DNA from: Mesorhizobium sp. AR10
GTDB taxonomy: Bacteria > Pseudomonadota > Alphaproteobacteria > Rhizobiales > Rhizobiaceae
Length of the DNA: 64,000 bases
Assembly: GCF_024746795.1 (NCBI RefSeq)
Contig: NZ_CP080524.1
Location: forward strand, 2,396,001 to 2,460,000
Direction: 5' to 3'
Shown here: positions 45,407-54,511 of the stretch, one piece after another
Numbering within the stretch: the first letter of the stretch is position 1
Layout: the number at the start of each line of letters is the position of its first letter
The notes under the pieces: model-generated
Seen by the model: only the letters and a program-made list of their open reading frames with translations
What the model was told of the DNA's origin: nothing
Database searches by the model: none
Translations under genes and position numbers: made by a program

Positions 45407-46918
45407 ATGACGATAGCGAAGGAAACAGCCGAACTTCTGGCGAAACTGGGCGTCGCCAAGAGCGCACTTTCGGGCGGCGATCTCATCGTGCGCAGCCCGG
45501 TGACCGGCGAGCAGATCGCGGTGCTGAAGACGATCTCGCCAGCCGATGCGGCAAAGACCATCGAAGCCGCCCACAAGGCCTTCCAGACCTGGCGGCTGAT
45601 GCCGGGGCCGAAGCGTGGCGAATTGGTGCGGCTGCTCGGCGAGGAATTGCGCGCCCACAAGACCGAACTCGGCCGGCTGGTGTCGATCGAGGTCGGCAAG
45701 ATCCCGTCCGAAGGCCTCGGCGAAGTGCAGGAGATGATCGACATCTGCGATTTCGCCGTCGGCCTCTCCCGGCAATTGTACGGCCTGACCATCGCCACCG
45801 AGCGACCCGGGCATCGCATGATGGAGACCTGGCACCCGCTGGGCGTCGTCGGTGTCATCTCGGCTTTCAACTTCCCGGTGGCGGTGTGGTCGTGGAACAC
45901 AGCGCTGGCGCTGGTCTGCGGCGATGCCGTGGTGTGGAAACCGTCGGAAAAGACGCCGCTGACCGCACTTGCTTGTGAGGCGATCTTCAAGCGCGCGGCA
46001 GAGCGCTTCGGTGATGCGCCGGAAGGATTGGCGCCGGTGCTGATCGGCGATCGCGCCGTTGGCGAGATCCTGGTCGACCACCCGAAGGTGGCGCTGGTAT
46101 CGGCTACCGGCTCGACCCGGATGGGTCGGGATGTCGGTCCGCGGCTGGCCAAGCGCTTTGCGCGCGCCGTGCTGGAGCTTGGCGGCAACAATGCCGGCAT
46201 CGTCTGCCCGACTGCCGATCTCGACATGGCGCTGCGCGCCATTGCCTTCGGCGCCATGGGCACGGCCGGCCAGCGTTGCACGACGCTGCGGCGCCTGTTC
46301 GTCCATGACAGCGTCTATGATACTTTGCTGCCGCGTCTGAAGAAGGCCTATGAGAGCGTTTCGGTCGGCAATCCGCTGGAGACCTCTTCGCTGGTCGGTC
46401 CGCTGATCGACAAGGCGGCTTATGACGCCATGCAGAAGGCGCTCAAGGAAGCCACCGCTCATGGCGGCAAGCTGACCGGCGGCACGCGGGTCGAGAACGG
46501 CCATCCCGATGCCTATTACGTGCATCCGGCACTGGTCGAAATGCCCAAGCAGGTGGCTCCCGTCACGGAAGAGACCTTCGCGCCGATCCTCTATGTGATG
46601 AAATATTCCGATTTCGACGCCGTGCTGGACGAACACAATGCGGTGGGTGCTGGGCTCTCGTCCTCCATCTTCACCCGCGACCTGCAGGAATCCGAACGCT
46701 TCCTCGGCGTCGACGGTTCGGACTGCGGCATCGCCAACGTCAATATCGGCACGTCGGGCGCCGAGATCGGCGGCGCCTTCGGCGGCGAAAAGGAGACTGG
46801 CGGCGGCCGCGAGAGCGGTTCCGATGCCTGGAAGGCCTATATGCGCCGCGCCACCAACACGGTGAACTACTCCAAGGCGCTGCCGCTGGCGCAGGGCGTG
46901 TCTTTCGACATCGACTGA
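45407..46918 (+). CDS. amaB: ALDH7-type L-aminoadipate-semialdehyde dehydrogenase
   Basis: A 503-residue NAD-dependent aldehyde dehydrogenase resembling antiquitin (ALDH7A1)/AmaB. It has HPLGVVGVISAFNFPVAVWSWNTALALVCGDAVVWKPSEKTPLTA, the catalytic motif ELGGNNAGIVCPTADLD with Glu, and the Cys in GTAGQRCTTLRRL. AmaB oxidises alpha-aminoadipate semialdehyde in lysine (pipecolate) breakdown. ATG 45407 follows GAAAGGG. Function is inferred from the family; no lysine pathway genes adjoin. Confidence 0.88.
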   Translation: MTIAKETAELLAKLGVAKSALSGGDLIVRSPVTGEQIAVLKTISPADAAKTIEAAHKAFQTWRLMPGPKRGELVRLLGEELRAHKTELGRLVSIEVGKIPSEGLGEVQEMIDICDFAVGLSRQLYGLTIATERPGHRMMETWHPLGVVGVISAFNFPVAVWSWNTALALVCGDAVVWKPSEKTPLTALACEAIFKRAAERFGDAPEGLAPVLIGDRAVGEILVDHPKVALVSATGSTRMGRDVGPRLAKRFARAVLELGGNNAGIVCPTADLDMALRAIAFGAMGTAGQRCTTLRRLFVHDSVYDTLLPRLKKAYESVSVGNPLETSSLVGPLIDKAAYDAMQKALKEATAHGGKLTGGTRVENGHPDAYYVHPALVEMPKQVAPVTEETFAPILYVMKYSDFDAVLDEHNAVGAGLSSSIFTRDLQESERFLGVDGSDCGIANVNIGTSGAEIGGAFGGEKETGGGRESGSDAWKAYMRRATNTVNYSKALPLAQGVSFDID

Positions 46919-46945
46919 GGACTGCGAAGATTGATCGCTGAGTAG

Positions 46946-46973
46946 AGGCATCCCCCCGTGCTGGGATGCCTTT
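46946..46973. terminator. Terminator hairpin between convergent genes
   Basis: AGGCATCCC (46946-46954) pairs with GGGATGCCT (46963-46971), followed by a short T run. It lies between the dehydrogenase and the sugar-ABC ATPase, which converge, and can end transcription from both. Confidence 0.8.
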
Positions 46974-46977
46974 GCGG

Positions 46978-48054
46978 TTACAGGGCCATGCCGCTTGCCG
47001 GGTCGAAGAGGCGCAAGGTCTCTTCATCGAAGGCGAATGCTGATGTTTCGCCCTTGGCGACGCGAGCGCGTGGCGGCAGGCAGGCCGTCAGCCGTTGGGT
47101 GCCGATCCGGGCCGTGGTGACCAATTCCGGGCCGGTTAGCTCGACAACGTCGATTTCGACCGGCAATGACAGTTCTTTTGCGATGCCCGTCGCCAGACGC
47201 AGCGCTTCCGGCCTGATCCCGACAACGACCTGTGCGCCGTCCGCGACCGCGTTGCGAAGGCGGGCGGGCAAGGGCAATCGCGCAGGCGAGCCGGCAATGG
47301 CCAGCTTTCCATTCTCGACAACAGCCTGCAGCATGTTCATCGATGGTGCACCGACGAAACCCGCGACGTAGAGTGTTGCCGGGAAATTGTAGATTTCTTC
47401 GGGCGTGCCGAGCTGTTCGATCCTGCCGTCGCGCATGACGGCAATGCGCGTCGCCAGCGTCATCGCCTCGATCTGGTCGTGGGTGACATAGACGACGGTT
47501 GTCTGCAGAATCTGATGCAGGCGCTTGAGCTCGGTGCGCATTTCCAGCCGCAGCTTTGCATCGAGATTGGAGAGCGGCTCGTCGAACAGGAAGACCTGCG
47601 GCTTGCGTACCAACGCTCTGCCGATGGCGACGCGCTGGCGCTGGCCGCCGGAAAGCTGGCTCGGCTTGCGGTCGAGCAGGGCTTCGATCTGCAGGAGTTT
47701 TGCGGCTTCGCGCACCGTCTTGTCGCGTTCGGCGACTGATACCCCACGCATTTCCAGCCCGAAACCGATGTTGCGATGAACAGTCAGGTTCGGATAGAGC
47801 GCGTAGGACTGGAAGACCATGGCGATGTCGCGGTTCTTGGGATGGACCCCTAGCACTGAGCGGCCGCCAATCAGCACGTCGCCGCTGGTCGCCTCGGCCA
47901 GCCCGGCAATGATGTTGAGAAGTGTCGACTTTCCGCACCCTGACGAGCCGAGCAGGACCAGGAACTCGCCGCTTTCCAGCGCGATATCGATGCCTTTCAG
48001 CGTTTCGATGGCGCCGTAGTTCTTGCGGATGTTGCGGATTTCAAGCGCGCTCAT
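46978..48054 (-). CDS. MalK/UgpC-type ABC transporter ATPase
   Basis: A 358-residue carbohydrate ABC ATPase. It has Walker A LLGSSGCGKSTLLN, signature LSGGQRQRVAIGRAL, Walker B FLFDEPLSNLDAKLR and a C-terminal MalK-type regulatory region (GIRPEALRLATG). ATG 48054 is chosen: it lies within the PfkB gene end (14-base overlap). The much longer frame upstream (to 48285) is an out-of-frame reading of the kinase gene. It is the last gene of the sugar operon. Confidence 0.92.
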   Translation of the reverse strand: MSALEIRNIRKNYGAIETLKGIDIALESGEFLVLLGSSGCGKSTLLNIIAGLAEATSGDVLIGGRSVLGVHPKNRDIAMVFQSYALYPNLTVHRNIGFGLEMRGVSVAERDKTVREAAKLLQIEALLDRKPSQLSGGQRQRVAIGRALVRKPQVFLFDEPLSNLDAKLRLEMRTELKRLHQILQTTVVYVTHDQIEAMTLATRIAVMRDGRIEQLGTPEEIYNFPATLYVAGFVGAPSMNMLQAVVENGKLAIAGSPARLPLPARLRNAVADGAQVVVGIRPEALRLATGIAKELSLPVEIDVVELTGPELVTTARIGTQRLTACLPPRARVAKGETSAFAFDEETLRLFDPASGMAL

Positions 48055-48982
48055 GGACGGCGTCCTCGAATTGCATAGGCCCGCCATAATTACGGGGCAG
48101 AGTGGAGATCGCACGGGATGCCACCCGCGTGGCGGCGGACAGGCAAGTGGCCAGTGGCTGGTCCTGCGCAAGTGCTGCCAGGAAGGCGGCGTTGAAGACG
48201 TCACCGGCGCCGATCGTGTCGACAACCCTGACGTTCGGCGCGGCCGCCTCGACCAAGGCGCCGTTCGGGCCGATGGCGAGCGCACCTTGCGGTCCGCGTT
48301 TGACTACGACGGTTGCGCCTTTCTTCATCCTGAACCTGATCTCATGCGCGGCGTCTACGGGAGTTTCCAGCCCTGCCAGGGTCAGCGTCTCGACCTCGTT
48401 GAAAAGCGCCAGGTCGCAGCGTGAGAGCCAGGTGCGCGTCGCTTCGCAGTTGGCCGCCGTCCAGCCGCCCATCGGCCATCCGGTGTCAAGCGCCACGGCA
48501 ATGCCGTGACTGTCCGCCCAATCGAAAAACCCATCGTAGTTGCCGGTCAGGTCGTCGGTGAGGAAGGAGCCGCACAACAGGGCATAGCCGCCGGAGAGCC
48601 GCTTGCCGTCGAGAACGGCGAAGACATCGGCGAGGCTGAAGCGCGGCAAGTGCCCGCGCGTGGTGAAGAAAGTGCGTTCGCCGTCGGGGTGCGTCATGCC
48701 GACGGACAGCGTCGTGCCTTCGGGGCAAACCTGCCATTTGTCGGCCCGGCTGCCGAAGGCTTCGCGAAGCCATCGGCCGAACTGGTCATCGCCGACATTG
48801 GCGGCAATCTCGAAGTCGACACCGAGCGCTTCCCAGGCGAGCGCACTGTTTCCCGCCTGTCCGCCGACGCGCAATTCGTCATGATCGACGACGGTTTCCG
48901 TTCCCGCCGCCGGCCATGGTGCGACCGGGCCGACAATCAGGTCGACATTGACGTTGCCGATCACCGCAAGCGGTCGCATCAT
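48041..48982 (-). CDS. PfkB-family sugar kinase
   Basis: A 313-residue ribokinase/PfkB-type kinase. It has the N-terminal GNVNVDLIVGP, the substrate motif RVGGQAGNSALAWEALG, and the C-terminal nucleotide motif DTIGAGDVFNAAFLAAL with catalytic Asp. The start overlaps the SIS gene stop by four bases. It is predicted to phosphorylate the imported sugar or an amine-linked derivative, before the SIS enzyme acts. Confidence 0.9.
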   Translation of the reverse strand: MMRPLAVIGNVNVDLIVGPVAPWPAAGTETVVDHDELRVGGQAGNSALAWEALGVDFEIAANVGDDQFGRWLREAFGSRADKWQVCPEGTTLSVGMTHPDGERTFFTTRGHLPRFSLADVFAVLDGKRLSGGYALLCGSFLTDDLTGNYDGFFDWADSHGIAVALDTGWPMGGWTAANCEATRTWLSRCDLALFNEVETLTLAGLETPVDAAHEIRFRMKKGATVVVKRGPQGALAIGPNGALVEAAAPNVRVVDTIGAGDVFNAAFLAALAQDQPLATCLSAATRVASRAISTLPRNYGGPMQFEDAVHERA

Positions 48983-50001
48983 TCGCTCCTGGTGATCTTG
49001 GTGGAACGAACCGGCGTGCCGGCATTGTCGACGCGAGCGTCGGCAAAAGCGATCATCAACTGCTGCGCCACCGGCAGCATGGCAAAGATCGCCGCCAGGC
49101 CGGAGGCCGGCCTGAACGACAGCGTAGCGGTTCCCGCGACCGGCGCGTCACCTGAGGAATCGAAGACAACGACCGGGGCACCGGCCTCGACTGCTGAAAT
49201 TGCCATGGCGGTCAACAGGCCCGATGTCTGGTCCTTGCCGCGAAACAGGATGACGCCAATATGTGGGCCGAGCATCTCCATCGGCCCATGACGGAGCTGG
49301 CCACCTTCGAGGGAGAAGCACGGCAATCGCGACAGTTCGGTGAGGCCGAGCGCCAGCGCCTCGGCCAGACCCTGCAGCCGGCGGCCTGAGGTGACGATAG
49401 CTGTCACCTTGTCCAGTGCGGCGAGCGCATCTTCGATGGCGGCGGTTTCCGGAGCGCTGAGCACGCCGAGCGCTGCCGTCGGATCATCGCCGAGCGCCGC
49501 CAGGATCGCGAGGTGCAGGGCAAAGGTGACTGTCAGGCTGCGGGTTGCCGCGAAGGCAAGCTCCGTGCCGCCGGCACCGACGAGGCAGGGCACCGTCCGG
49601 GCAAGGAACGAGGTGCTCTCCAGCGTCAGGCCGAAGACATCGGCAGAGCCGCCTTGCTCGGAGAACCATCTGATAACCTCGGCGCTTTCGCCGGATTGCG
49701 ATGTGATCAGCACGGTCCTGCCCGCCAGTGGCAGTGGCTGGCCAAGCTGTTCGGACAGCGGCAGGGCAAGGGCGTCGATGCCATGCGCGCGATAGAGCGG
49801 TTCGACGGTGCGCCCGACAGCGTGCGAGCCGCCCATGCCGAGCAGAAGCAAGCGGCCGCTCTGGCTTATCGAGGCAGCGACCTTGGCCGCCATGGCGGCG
49901 TTCTGCTGGAAAGACGCGATCGCATCCGTGTGCTGGCGCGCCATTTCGCGGTCGATCGCGACGAGCCCAGACGGGCGGTTTTTTTCTACAGTCATGGTCA
50001 T
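48979..50001 (-). CDS. SIS-domain sugar-phosphate isomerase/deaminase-like protein
   Basis: A 340-residue protein with two SIS domains. The first contains GRLLLLGMGGSHAVGRTVEPLY and ITSQSGESAEVIRWF, the usual SxSGxT/S phosphate-binding loop. The second contains TSGRRLQGLAEALALGLTELSRLPCFSLEGGQLRHGPMEML, as in GlmS-like isomerases. It resembles AgaS/FrlB-type aminosugar or fructosamine enzymes. Start ATG 50001 is used (ATGA overlap with the permease). The exact substrate is unresolved. Confidence 0.88.
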   Translation of the reverse strand: MTMTVEKNRPSGLVAIDREMARQHTDAIASFQQNAAMAAKVAASISQSGRLLLLGMGGSHAVGRTVEPLYRAHGIDALALPLSEQLGQPLPLAGRTVLITSQSGESAEVIRWFSEQGGSADVFGLTLESTSFLARTVPCLVGAGGTELAFAATRSLTVTFALHLAILAALGDDPTAALGVLSAPETAAIEDALAALDKVTAIVTSGRRLQGLAEALALGLTELSRLPCFSLEGGQLRHGPMEMLGPHIGVILFRGKDQTSGLLTAMAISAVEAGAPVVVFDSSGDAPVAGTATLSFRPASGLAAIFAMLPVAQQLMIAFADARVDNAGTPVRSTKITRSE

Positions 50002-50843
50002 CCTTTGACACCGCCGCTGGTCAGGCCGGAGATCAGCGCGCGTTGCATAACGAGGCCGATGAGCACCGGAGGCAGGGCGGCCAGCACGCCGGCTGTCGCA
50101 ATCAGTCCGTAGTCGGAGACACGGCCGCCGGCCAGATCGGCGATGGCGACGGTCAAGGTCTTGGCACGCTGGTCCGAGGTGAAGAGCAAGGCGTAGAAGA
50201 ACTCGTCCCAGGCAAGCAGCACGGCAAACAGCGCGGATGTCGCCATCACTGGTGCCGCAAGCGGCAGCGTGATGATGCGCAGCGTCTGGAACAGGCCGGC
50301 GCCGTCGATCATTGCCGCCGCCTCGATCTCGCGCGGGATGGCGTCGAAGCCCGACTTCATCAGCCAGGTGGTGAAGGGCGCCAGGATCGTCAGATAGACC
50401 AGCGCCAGGCCAAAGATGTTGTTGAGCAGGCCAAGATGGGAAAGGCCCATATAGAGCGGCACGGCAAGCGCCACCGGCGGCAGCATGTAAGTGGCGATGA
50501 CCATCGACAGCGACCAGCCGATCGACGGCGTGCGCGAGACGGCCCAGCCGGCGGGGATGGCAAGCAGGAGCGCTGCAATCGTCGCCATGCCGGCGATCTC
50601 GAGGCTGTTGCGCAGCGATGCGGTGAAGGCGGCACCGGCGCTGTTCTCGGTCGTCGACAACAATTGCTGGTAGCGGGAGAAGTCGGCGCTTTGCGGCCAC
50701 CAGCGCAGCGGCTTGGTGGCAAGGTCGGCGGCCGGCGAGATGCTCATGATGAACAGCCAGGCAATGGGGGCGAGGATCACCGCGGCAAGCAGCAGCGCGC
50801 AGAGGTAGATGAAGATGGTGAAGGCGGGGCTTTTGCGTTCCAT
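49998..50843 (-). CDS. Sugar ABC transporter permease, MalG-like
   Basis: A 281-residue permease with six predicted helices, first FTIFIYLCALLLAAVILAPIAWLFIMSIS, and the EAA loop REIEAAAMIDGAGLFQTLRIITLPLAAPVMATS. It starts with a TGATG overlap on the upstream permease and ends overlapping the SIS gene. It forms the transmembrane pair with the next gene. Confidence 0.93.
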   Translation of the reverse strand: MERKSPAFTIFIYLCALLLAAVILAPIAWLFIMSISPAADLATKPLRWWPQSADFSRYQQLLSTTENSAGAAFTASLRNSLEIAGMATIAALLLAIPAGWAVSRTPSIGWSLSMVIATYMLPPVALAVPLYMGLSHLGLLNNIFGLALVYLTILAPFTTWLMKSGFDAIPREIEAAAMIDGAGLFQTLRIITLPLAAPVMATSALFAVLLAWDEFFYALLFTSDQRAKTLTVAIADLAGGRVSDYGLIATAGVLAALPPVLIGLVMQRALISGLTSGGVKG

Positions 50844-51727
50844 CAGGTGGCGCTCCCGGCGGTCTTCTTCACCAGCGCGGCGTAGGCGACCGCGAGCACG
50901 GTGACCAGTAATGTTACGATCAGCGCCAGCGAGGCGCCGGAACCGGCACGCTGGAAGGAAAAGGCTTCCTGGTAGACGAGGATCGACAGCGTGCGTGTGC
51001 TGTTGGCCGGGCCACCGCGAGTCATCACCCAGATGATGTCGAAGACCTTGAAGGCCTCGATGGTGCGCAGCACCAGCGCGACCATCAGCGGTCCGGCGAG
51101 ATAGGGCAGGATCACGAAGCGGAAGCGGGCGAAAGGTCCGGCGCCGTCGACGAGCGAGGCAGCGGTGATGTCGCGCGGGACCGTTTGCAGGGCGGCGAGC
51201 GCGATCAGCGCCACCAGCGGGAAATTCTTCCAGCAGTCGGCGACGATCAACGCCGCCAGCGCGGTCCCGGGTTCGCCGAGCCAGGAGCGATAGGCGTCGA
51301 TAAGGTTCAGCTGCGTCAATGCCGCGTTCAGCGCGCCATATTCCGGATTGTAGATCAGCCGCCACAGCGTGGCGTTGACCACGGTCGGCAGTGCCCAGGG
51401 CAGGATCATCAGCGCCCGCAGGAAGGTGCGGCCGCGAAACTCCTGGTTCAGCAACAGTGCCGCCAGAACGCCGATCACCATTTCGATGGCGACGGACGCA
51501 ACGGCAAACCACGTCGTGGTGATCAGCGTGCGCGAGAAGTTCGAGCTCGACAGCATCTTGGTGTAGTTGTCGATGCCGACGAAACTGCCCGCCGTGCCGA
51601 CCAGCTTGGCGTCGGTGAAGGACAGGCCGACGGTATCGACGAGCGGCCAGCCGATGACGGCGACCATGACCACGAGAAGCGGCAGCATTAGCAGCCACGC
51701 ACGGGTTGTCATCCAGGTGCCCGACAT
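50843..51727 (-). CDS. Sugar ABC transporter permease, MalF-like
   Basis: A 294-residue permease. First helix LLMLPLLVVMVAVIGWPLVDTVGLSFTD, EAA loop TAASLVDGAGPFARFRFVILPYLAGPLMVAL, and DIIWVMTRGGPANSTRTLSILVYQEAF, the usual MalF/UgpA-type C-terminal motif. It is preceded by an 84-base gap after the binding-protein gene, containing a hairpin. Confidence 0.93.
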   Translation of the reverse strand: MSGTWMTTRAWLLMLPLLVVMVAVIGWPLVDTVGLSFTDAKLVGTAGSFVGIDNYTKMLSSSNFSRTLITTTWFAVASVAIEMVIGVLAALLLNQEFRGRTFLRALMILPWALPTVVNATLWRLIYNPEYGALNAALTQLNLIDAYRSWLGEPGTALAALIVADCWKNFPLVALIALAALQTVPRDITAASLVDGAGPFARFRFVILPYLAGPLMVALVLRTIEAFKVFDIIWVMTRGGPANSTRTLSILVYQEAFSFQRAGSGASLALIVTLLVTVLAVAYAALVKKTAGSAT

Positions 51728-51765
51728 CGGAGCAGCCTCTCTTCATTCATCGCGATTTGAGAGAT

Positions 51766-51794
51766 AACACGGGCGACGCAAAGCCGCCCGTGTT
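51766..51794 (-). other. Intra-operon stem-loop between binding protein and permease
   Basis: AACACGGGCG (51766-51775) and CGCCCGTGTT (51785-51794) form a perfect 10-bp stem with a 9-base loop. There is no U run on the minus strand. Such hairpins after binding-protein genes usually act as RNA-stabilising or partial-termination elements that raise binding-protein level over permease; that use here is inferred. Confidence 0.65.
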
Positions 51795-51811
51795 TCAGGC
51801 ATAAGGTCGGC

Positions 51812-53050
51812 TCAGAGGCCGCTGTTTTCAGCAGCCGTCTTCAGCGCGTCCTCCGGCGAAGCCGAACCGAGCAGGGCTTCCTGGATCGCCTGCTGCAGGG
51901 CGGTCGACATCTCCTGGTATTTCGGCGTGGTCGGGCGCGGATACATGGCGGCAAGCCCGACCTTGGCCGTGGCGATCAGTTCTTCCTGGCCCTTGGTGAC
52001 GGCCGGATCGTCGTAGGACGACGCCCAGATCGGCAGGCTGAGCTTGGCGTACTGGTTCTGTGTCGCCTGCGAAGTCATGAACTCGATGTACTTCCAGGCT
52101 TCGTCCGGGTGCTTGCTGACCGCGGTGACGCCAAGACCCATCGAACCGTTGACGGCCGAAACCTCGCTCTTGCCGGCAATGCCGGGCGCCGGCACGACGC
52201 CGACCTTGCCCGCCACCTTGCTGTCCTTGGGATTGTTGGCCATGTTGTACATGTAGGTCCAGTTGAGCGCGAAGGCGGCGTCGCCATTCTCGAAGACCTT
52301 GCGGACATCCTCTTCGAGGAATTCCTTGGAATTCGGATTGGTGAGGCCAGACTTGTAGCTGGCGACCATGTATTTCAGCGCGTCGAGCCCGCCGCCGTTC
52401 TGGAAGTCGGGCTTGCCGTCCTTGAGGAAATCACCGCCATAGGCGCTGACCAGCATGGCGTAGTCACAGATCACGGCTTCGGCCTGCGACCAGCTCCAGG
52501 CGATGGGCGTCGCCAGCAGGCCCTTGTCCTTGATGATCTTGGCTTGCTCGCTGAGTTCGTCCCAGGTCTTGGGCGGGGTCTTGATGCCGGCCTTCTCGAG
52601 AATTTCCTTGTTGTAGAACAGATACTTGGTATCGAGGATCCAGGGCATGCCGTAATATTTGCCGTCATATTCGACGGTGGTCCAGGCGCCGGGCAGCACG
52701 CCTTTCTTCATGTCGTCGGTGATCTTCGGCGACACGTCGACCAGCACCTTGTTGGTCGCATATTCGGCCGGCCAGATGACGTCGAACAGCACAACGTCGT
52801 AGCCGCCGCCTGATCCTTGCGCCAGCACCGTCTTGTCGTGAAGTCCCTCATAGGGGACGAATTCGAGATTGACCTTGACGTCCGGATTGGCCTTGGTGAA
52901 GGCCTCCGTCATGGCGCGGACGTCGGCCTCGCTGTAGGCGGCTTGCGCCATGAACAGCGCATTCAACGACGTTTCGGCGAAAGCGTGGGGAACCTGCAAT
53001 CCTCCAACGAAGACTGCACCCAAGAGTGTCTTACCGATCGATTTCAGCAT
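51812..53050 (-). CDS. Sugar ABC transporter substrate-binding protein
   Basis: A 412-residue extracellular solute-binding protein of the family 1 type. ATG 53050 (MLKSIGK) is spaced about 6 bases after GGGAG, and gives a signal peptide ending near HAFA. The mature protein contains LNALFMAQAAYSEADVRAMTEAFTKANPDVKVNLEFVPYEGLHDKTVL and YDVVLFDVIWPAEYA. It is the first gene of the operon, transcribed from the promoter facing the ROK gene. Confidence 0.93.
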   Translation of the reverse strand: MLKSIGKTLLGAVFVGGLQVPHAFAETSLNALFMAQAAYSEADVRAMTEAFTKANPDVKVNLEFVPYEGLHDKTVLAQGSGGGYDVVLFDVIWPAEYATNKVLVDVSPKITDDMKKGVLPGAWTTVEYDGKYYGMPWILDTKYLFYNKEILEKAGIKTPPKTWDELSEQAKIIKDKGLLATPIAWSWSQAEAVICDYAMLVSAYGGDFLKDGKPDFQNGGGLDALKYMVASYKSGLTNPNSKEFLEEDVRKVFENGDAAFALNWTYMYNMANNPKDSKVAGKVGVVPAPGIAGKSEVSAVNGSMGLGVTAVSKHPDEAWKYIEFMTSQATQNQYAKLSLPIWASSYDDPAVTKGQEELIATAKVGLAAMYPRPTTPKYQEMSTALQQAIQEALLGSASPEDALKTAAENSGL

Positions 53051-53203
53051 TTCCATCTCCCATTGCAAGCGTTGATGAGTTGGTGGTGCCGGCGTTGCAC
53101 CGCCTCCTCGAACTGATGTCGCGTGACCTGGACTTCCTCGAGTGACCGGCGGCGATAGGCACTCAGCCTTGGCCGTCTTTTTCTGGAGCGCTCGGTTCCA
53201 CCA

Positions 53204-53226
53204 TTAAGTCAATCCGCTTGACTTAA
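53204..53226. promoter_or_regulatory. Putative ROK operator, perfect inverted repeat
   Basis: TTAAGTCAA (53204-53212), a 5-base spacer TCCGC and TTGACTTAA (53218-53226) form a perfect dyad in the 218-base region between the divergent ABC operon and the ROK gene. This is a likely operator for the ROK protein. Two AT-rich arms around a GC-containing spacer are common for NagC/XylR-type sites. Confidence 0.7.
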
Positions 53227-53268
53227 TTAGTCGATCAATAGTTTATTGGAGTCAAGAGGGAAACGCCG

Positions 53269-54483
53269 GTGCACGATATCAGCCCGATCCGCGCCAAAAG
53301 CGGCACCAACCAGGAAGGCACGAGCGCGCACAACCGCCGTGTCATGATCGAGGCGTTGCGGCTCAACGGCGCGCTCTCTCGCGCCGACCTGGCGCGGGCG
53401 ACACAGCTGACCAAACAGGCGGTTTCCAACATCATCGAGGATCTTGAGCGCGATGGCCTTGTCGTGGCGCTGGATACGGTGAGGAAGGGCAGGGGCCAGC
53501 CTTCGACCCCTTACAGTCTGGTTCCGGAAGGCGCCTTCGCCATAGGGCTGCAGATCGACCGCCACCTGACGCGGGCGGTTGCCGTCGACTTGGTCGGCAG
53601 CGTCCTGGCGCGCGCCGAGGCAAACTTGCCCGTCGATGAACCGTCGAGGGGCGTCAAGGTCATCCTCGGTCTCATCGATGGCGTCAGACGCCAACTGGCG
53701 GATATTTCCAGCCAGTCCGAAAATCGGCTCGTCGGCCTCGGCGTTGCCATGCCCGGCCCTTTCGGGGTGAAAAATTCCGATGACAAATGGATGATGCCGG
53801 CCTGGCAGAAGTTTCCGCTGCTGGAGACGCTTGCCGCCGGCACCGGACTGAATGTCGGGCTGCAGAACGACGCGGCGGCTTGCGCGACGGCAGAGCGCAT
53901 CGTCGGAGCCGCGCATGGTGTCGATCATGCGGTTTGCCTCTATGTCGGCTACGGCATCGGTGCGGGACTCATCCTCAATGGCGAACTCTATAGCGGCGGC
54001 AACGGCAATGCTGGTGAGATCGGCATGGCATTGCTGTCGCCGGCCGGTCCCGGCTCGACGCCGCTCGAGCATCGCGCTTCGCTCGCCTCGCTCTACCAGC
54101 ACCTGGACATGAACCCTGCCGATGGGGGCCTCTACGAACAGATGAATGCACTGGCCATGGCTGAGGACCCGAAGATCATGGCCTGGATCGAGGGCGCCGC
54201 GCATGACCTTCGCTGGAGCGTGCACCTCATCGAAACCATCTTCGATCCGCAAACAGTCATTCTGACCAGTGGTGCGCCGGAAGCGCTGGCTCGCCGGCTG
54301 CTGGAAGCGATGCACCCGCTGCTGCCGTCGATCGCCGACCGGCCCGGACGGCTATTGCCGCGCCTGCAACTCGGCATCACCGATCCCTGGTCGATCGCAC
54401 TGGGTGCCGCGGCCGAGCCGATCAGCCGTGCCTTCGACCCGCGTTTCTCGGCGATCCTGAAGACACGATCCGGCAGCTTCTGA
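53269..54483 (+). CDS. ROK-family transcriptional repressor
   Basis: A 404-residue NagC/XylR-type ROK regulator. The N-terminal HTH is NRRVMIEALRLNGALSRADLARATQLTKQAVSNIIEDLERDGLVVAL. The ROK sugar-binding domain follows with GLGVAMPGPFGVKNSDD and NGELYSGGNGNAGEIGMALLS, and a GE-x-G motif. No clear ROK zinc motif CxCGxxGC is visible, so zinc is probably absent. Start is GTG 53269. It probably represses the adjacent ABC/SIS/PfkB operon. Confidence 0.92.
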   Translation: MHDISPIRAKSGTNQEGTSAHNRRVMIEALRLNGALSRADLARATQLTKQAVSNIIEDLERDGLVVALDTVRKGRGQPSTPYSLVPEGAFAIGLQIDRHLTRAVAVDLVGSVLARAEANLPVDEPSRGVKVILGLIDGVRRQLADISSQSENRLVGLGVAMPGPFGVKNSDDKWMMPAWQKFPLLETLAAGTGLNVGLQNDAAACATAERIVGAAHGVDHAVCLYVGYGIGAGLILNGELYSGGNGNAGEIGMALLSPAGPGSTPLEHRASLASLYQHLDMNPADGGLYEQMNALAMAEDPKIMAWIEGAAHDLRWSVHLIETIFDPQTVILTSGAPEALARRLLEAMHPLLPSIADRPGRLLPRLQLGITDPWSIALGAAAEPISRAFDPRFSAILKTRSGSF

Positions 54484-54511
54484 GAAAAGCCGCCGCAATC
54501 GGCGTCATTGG

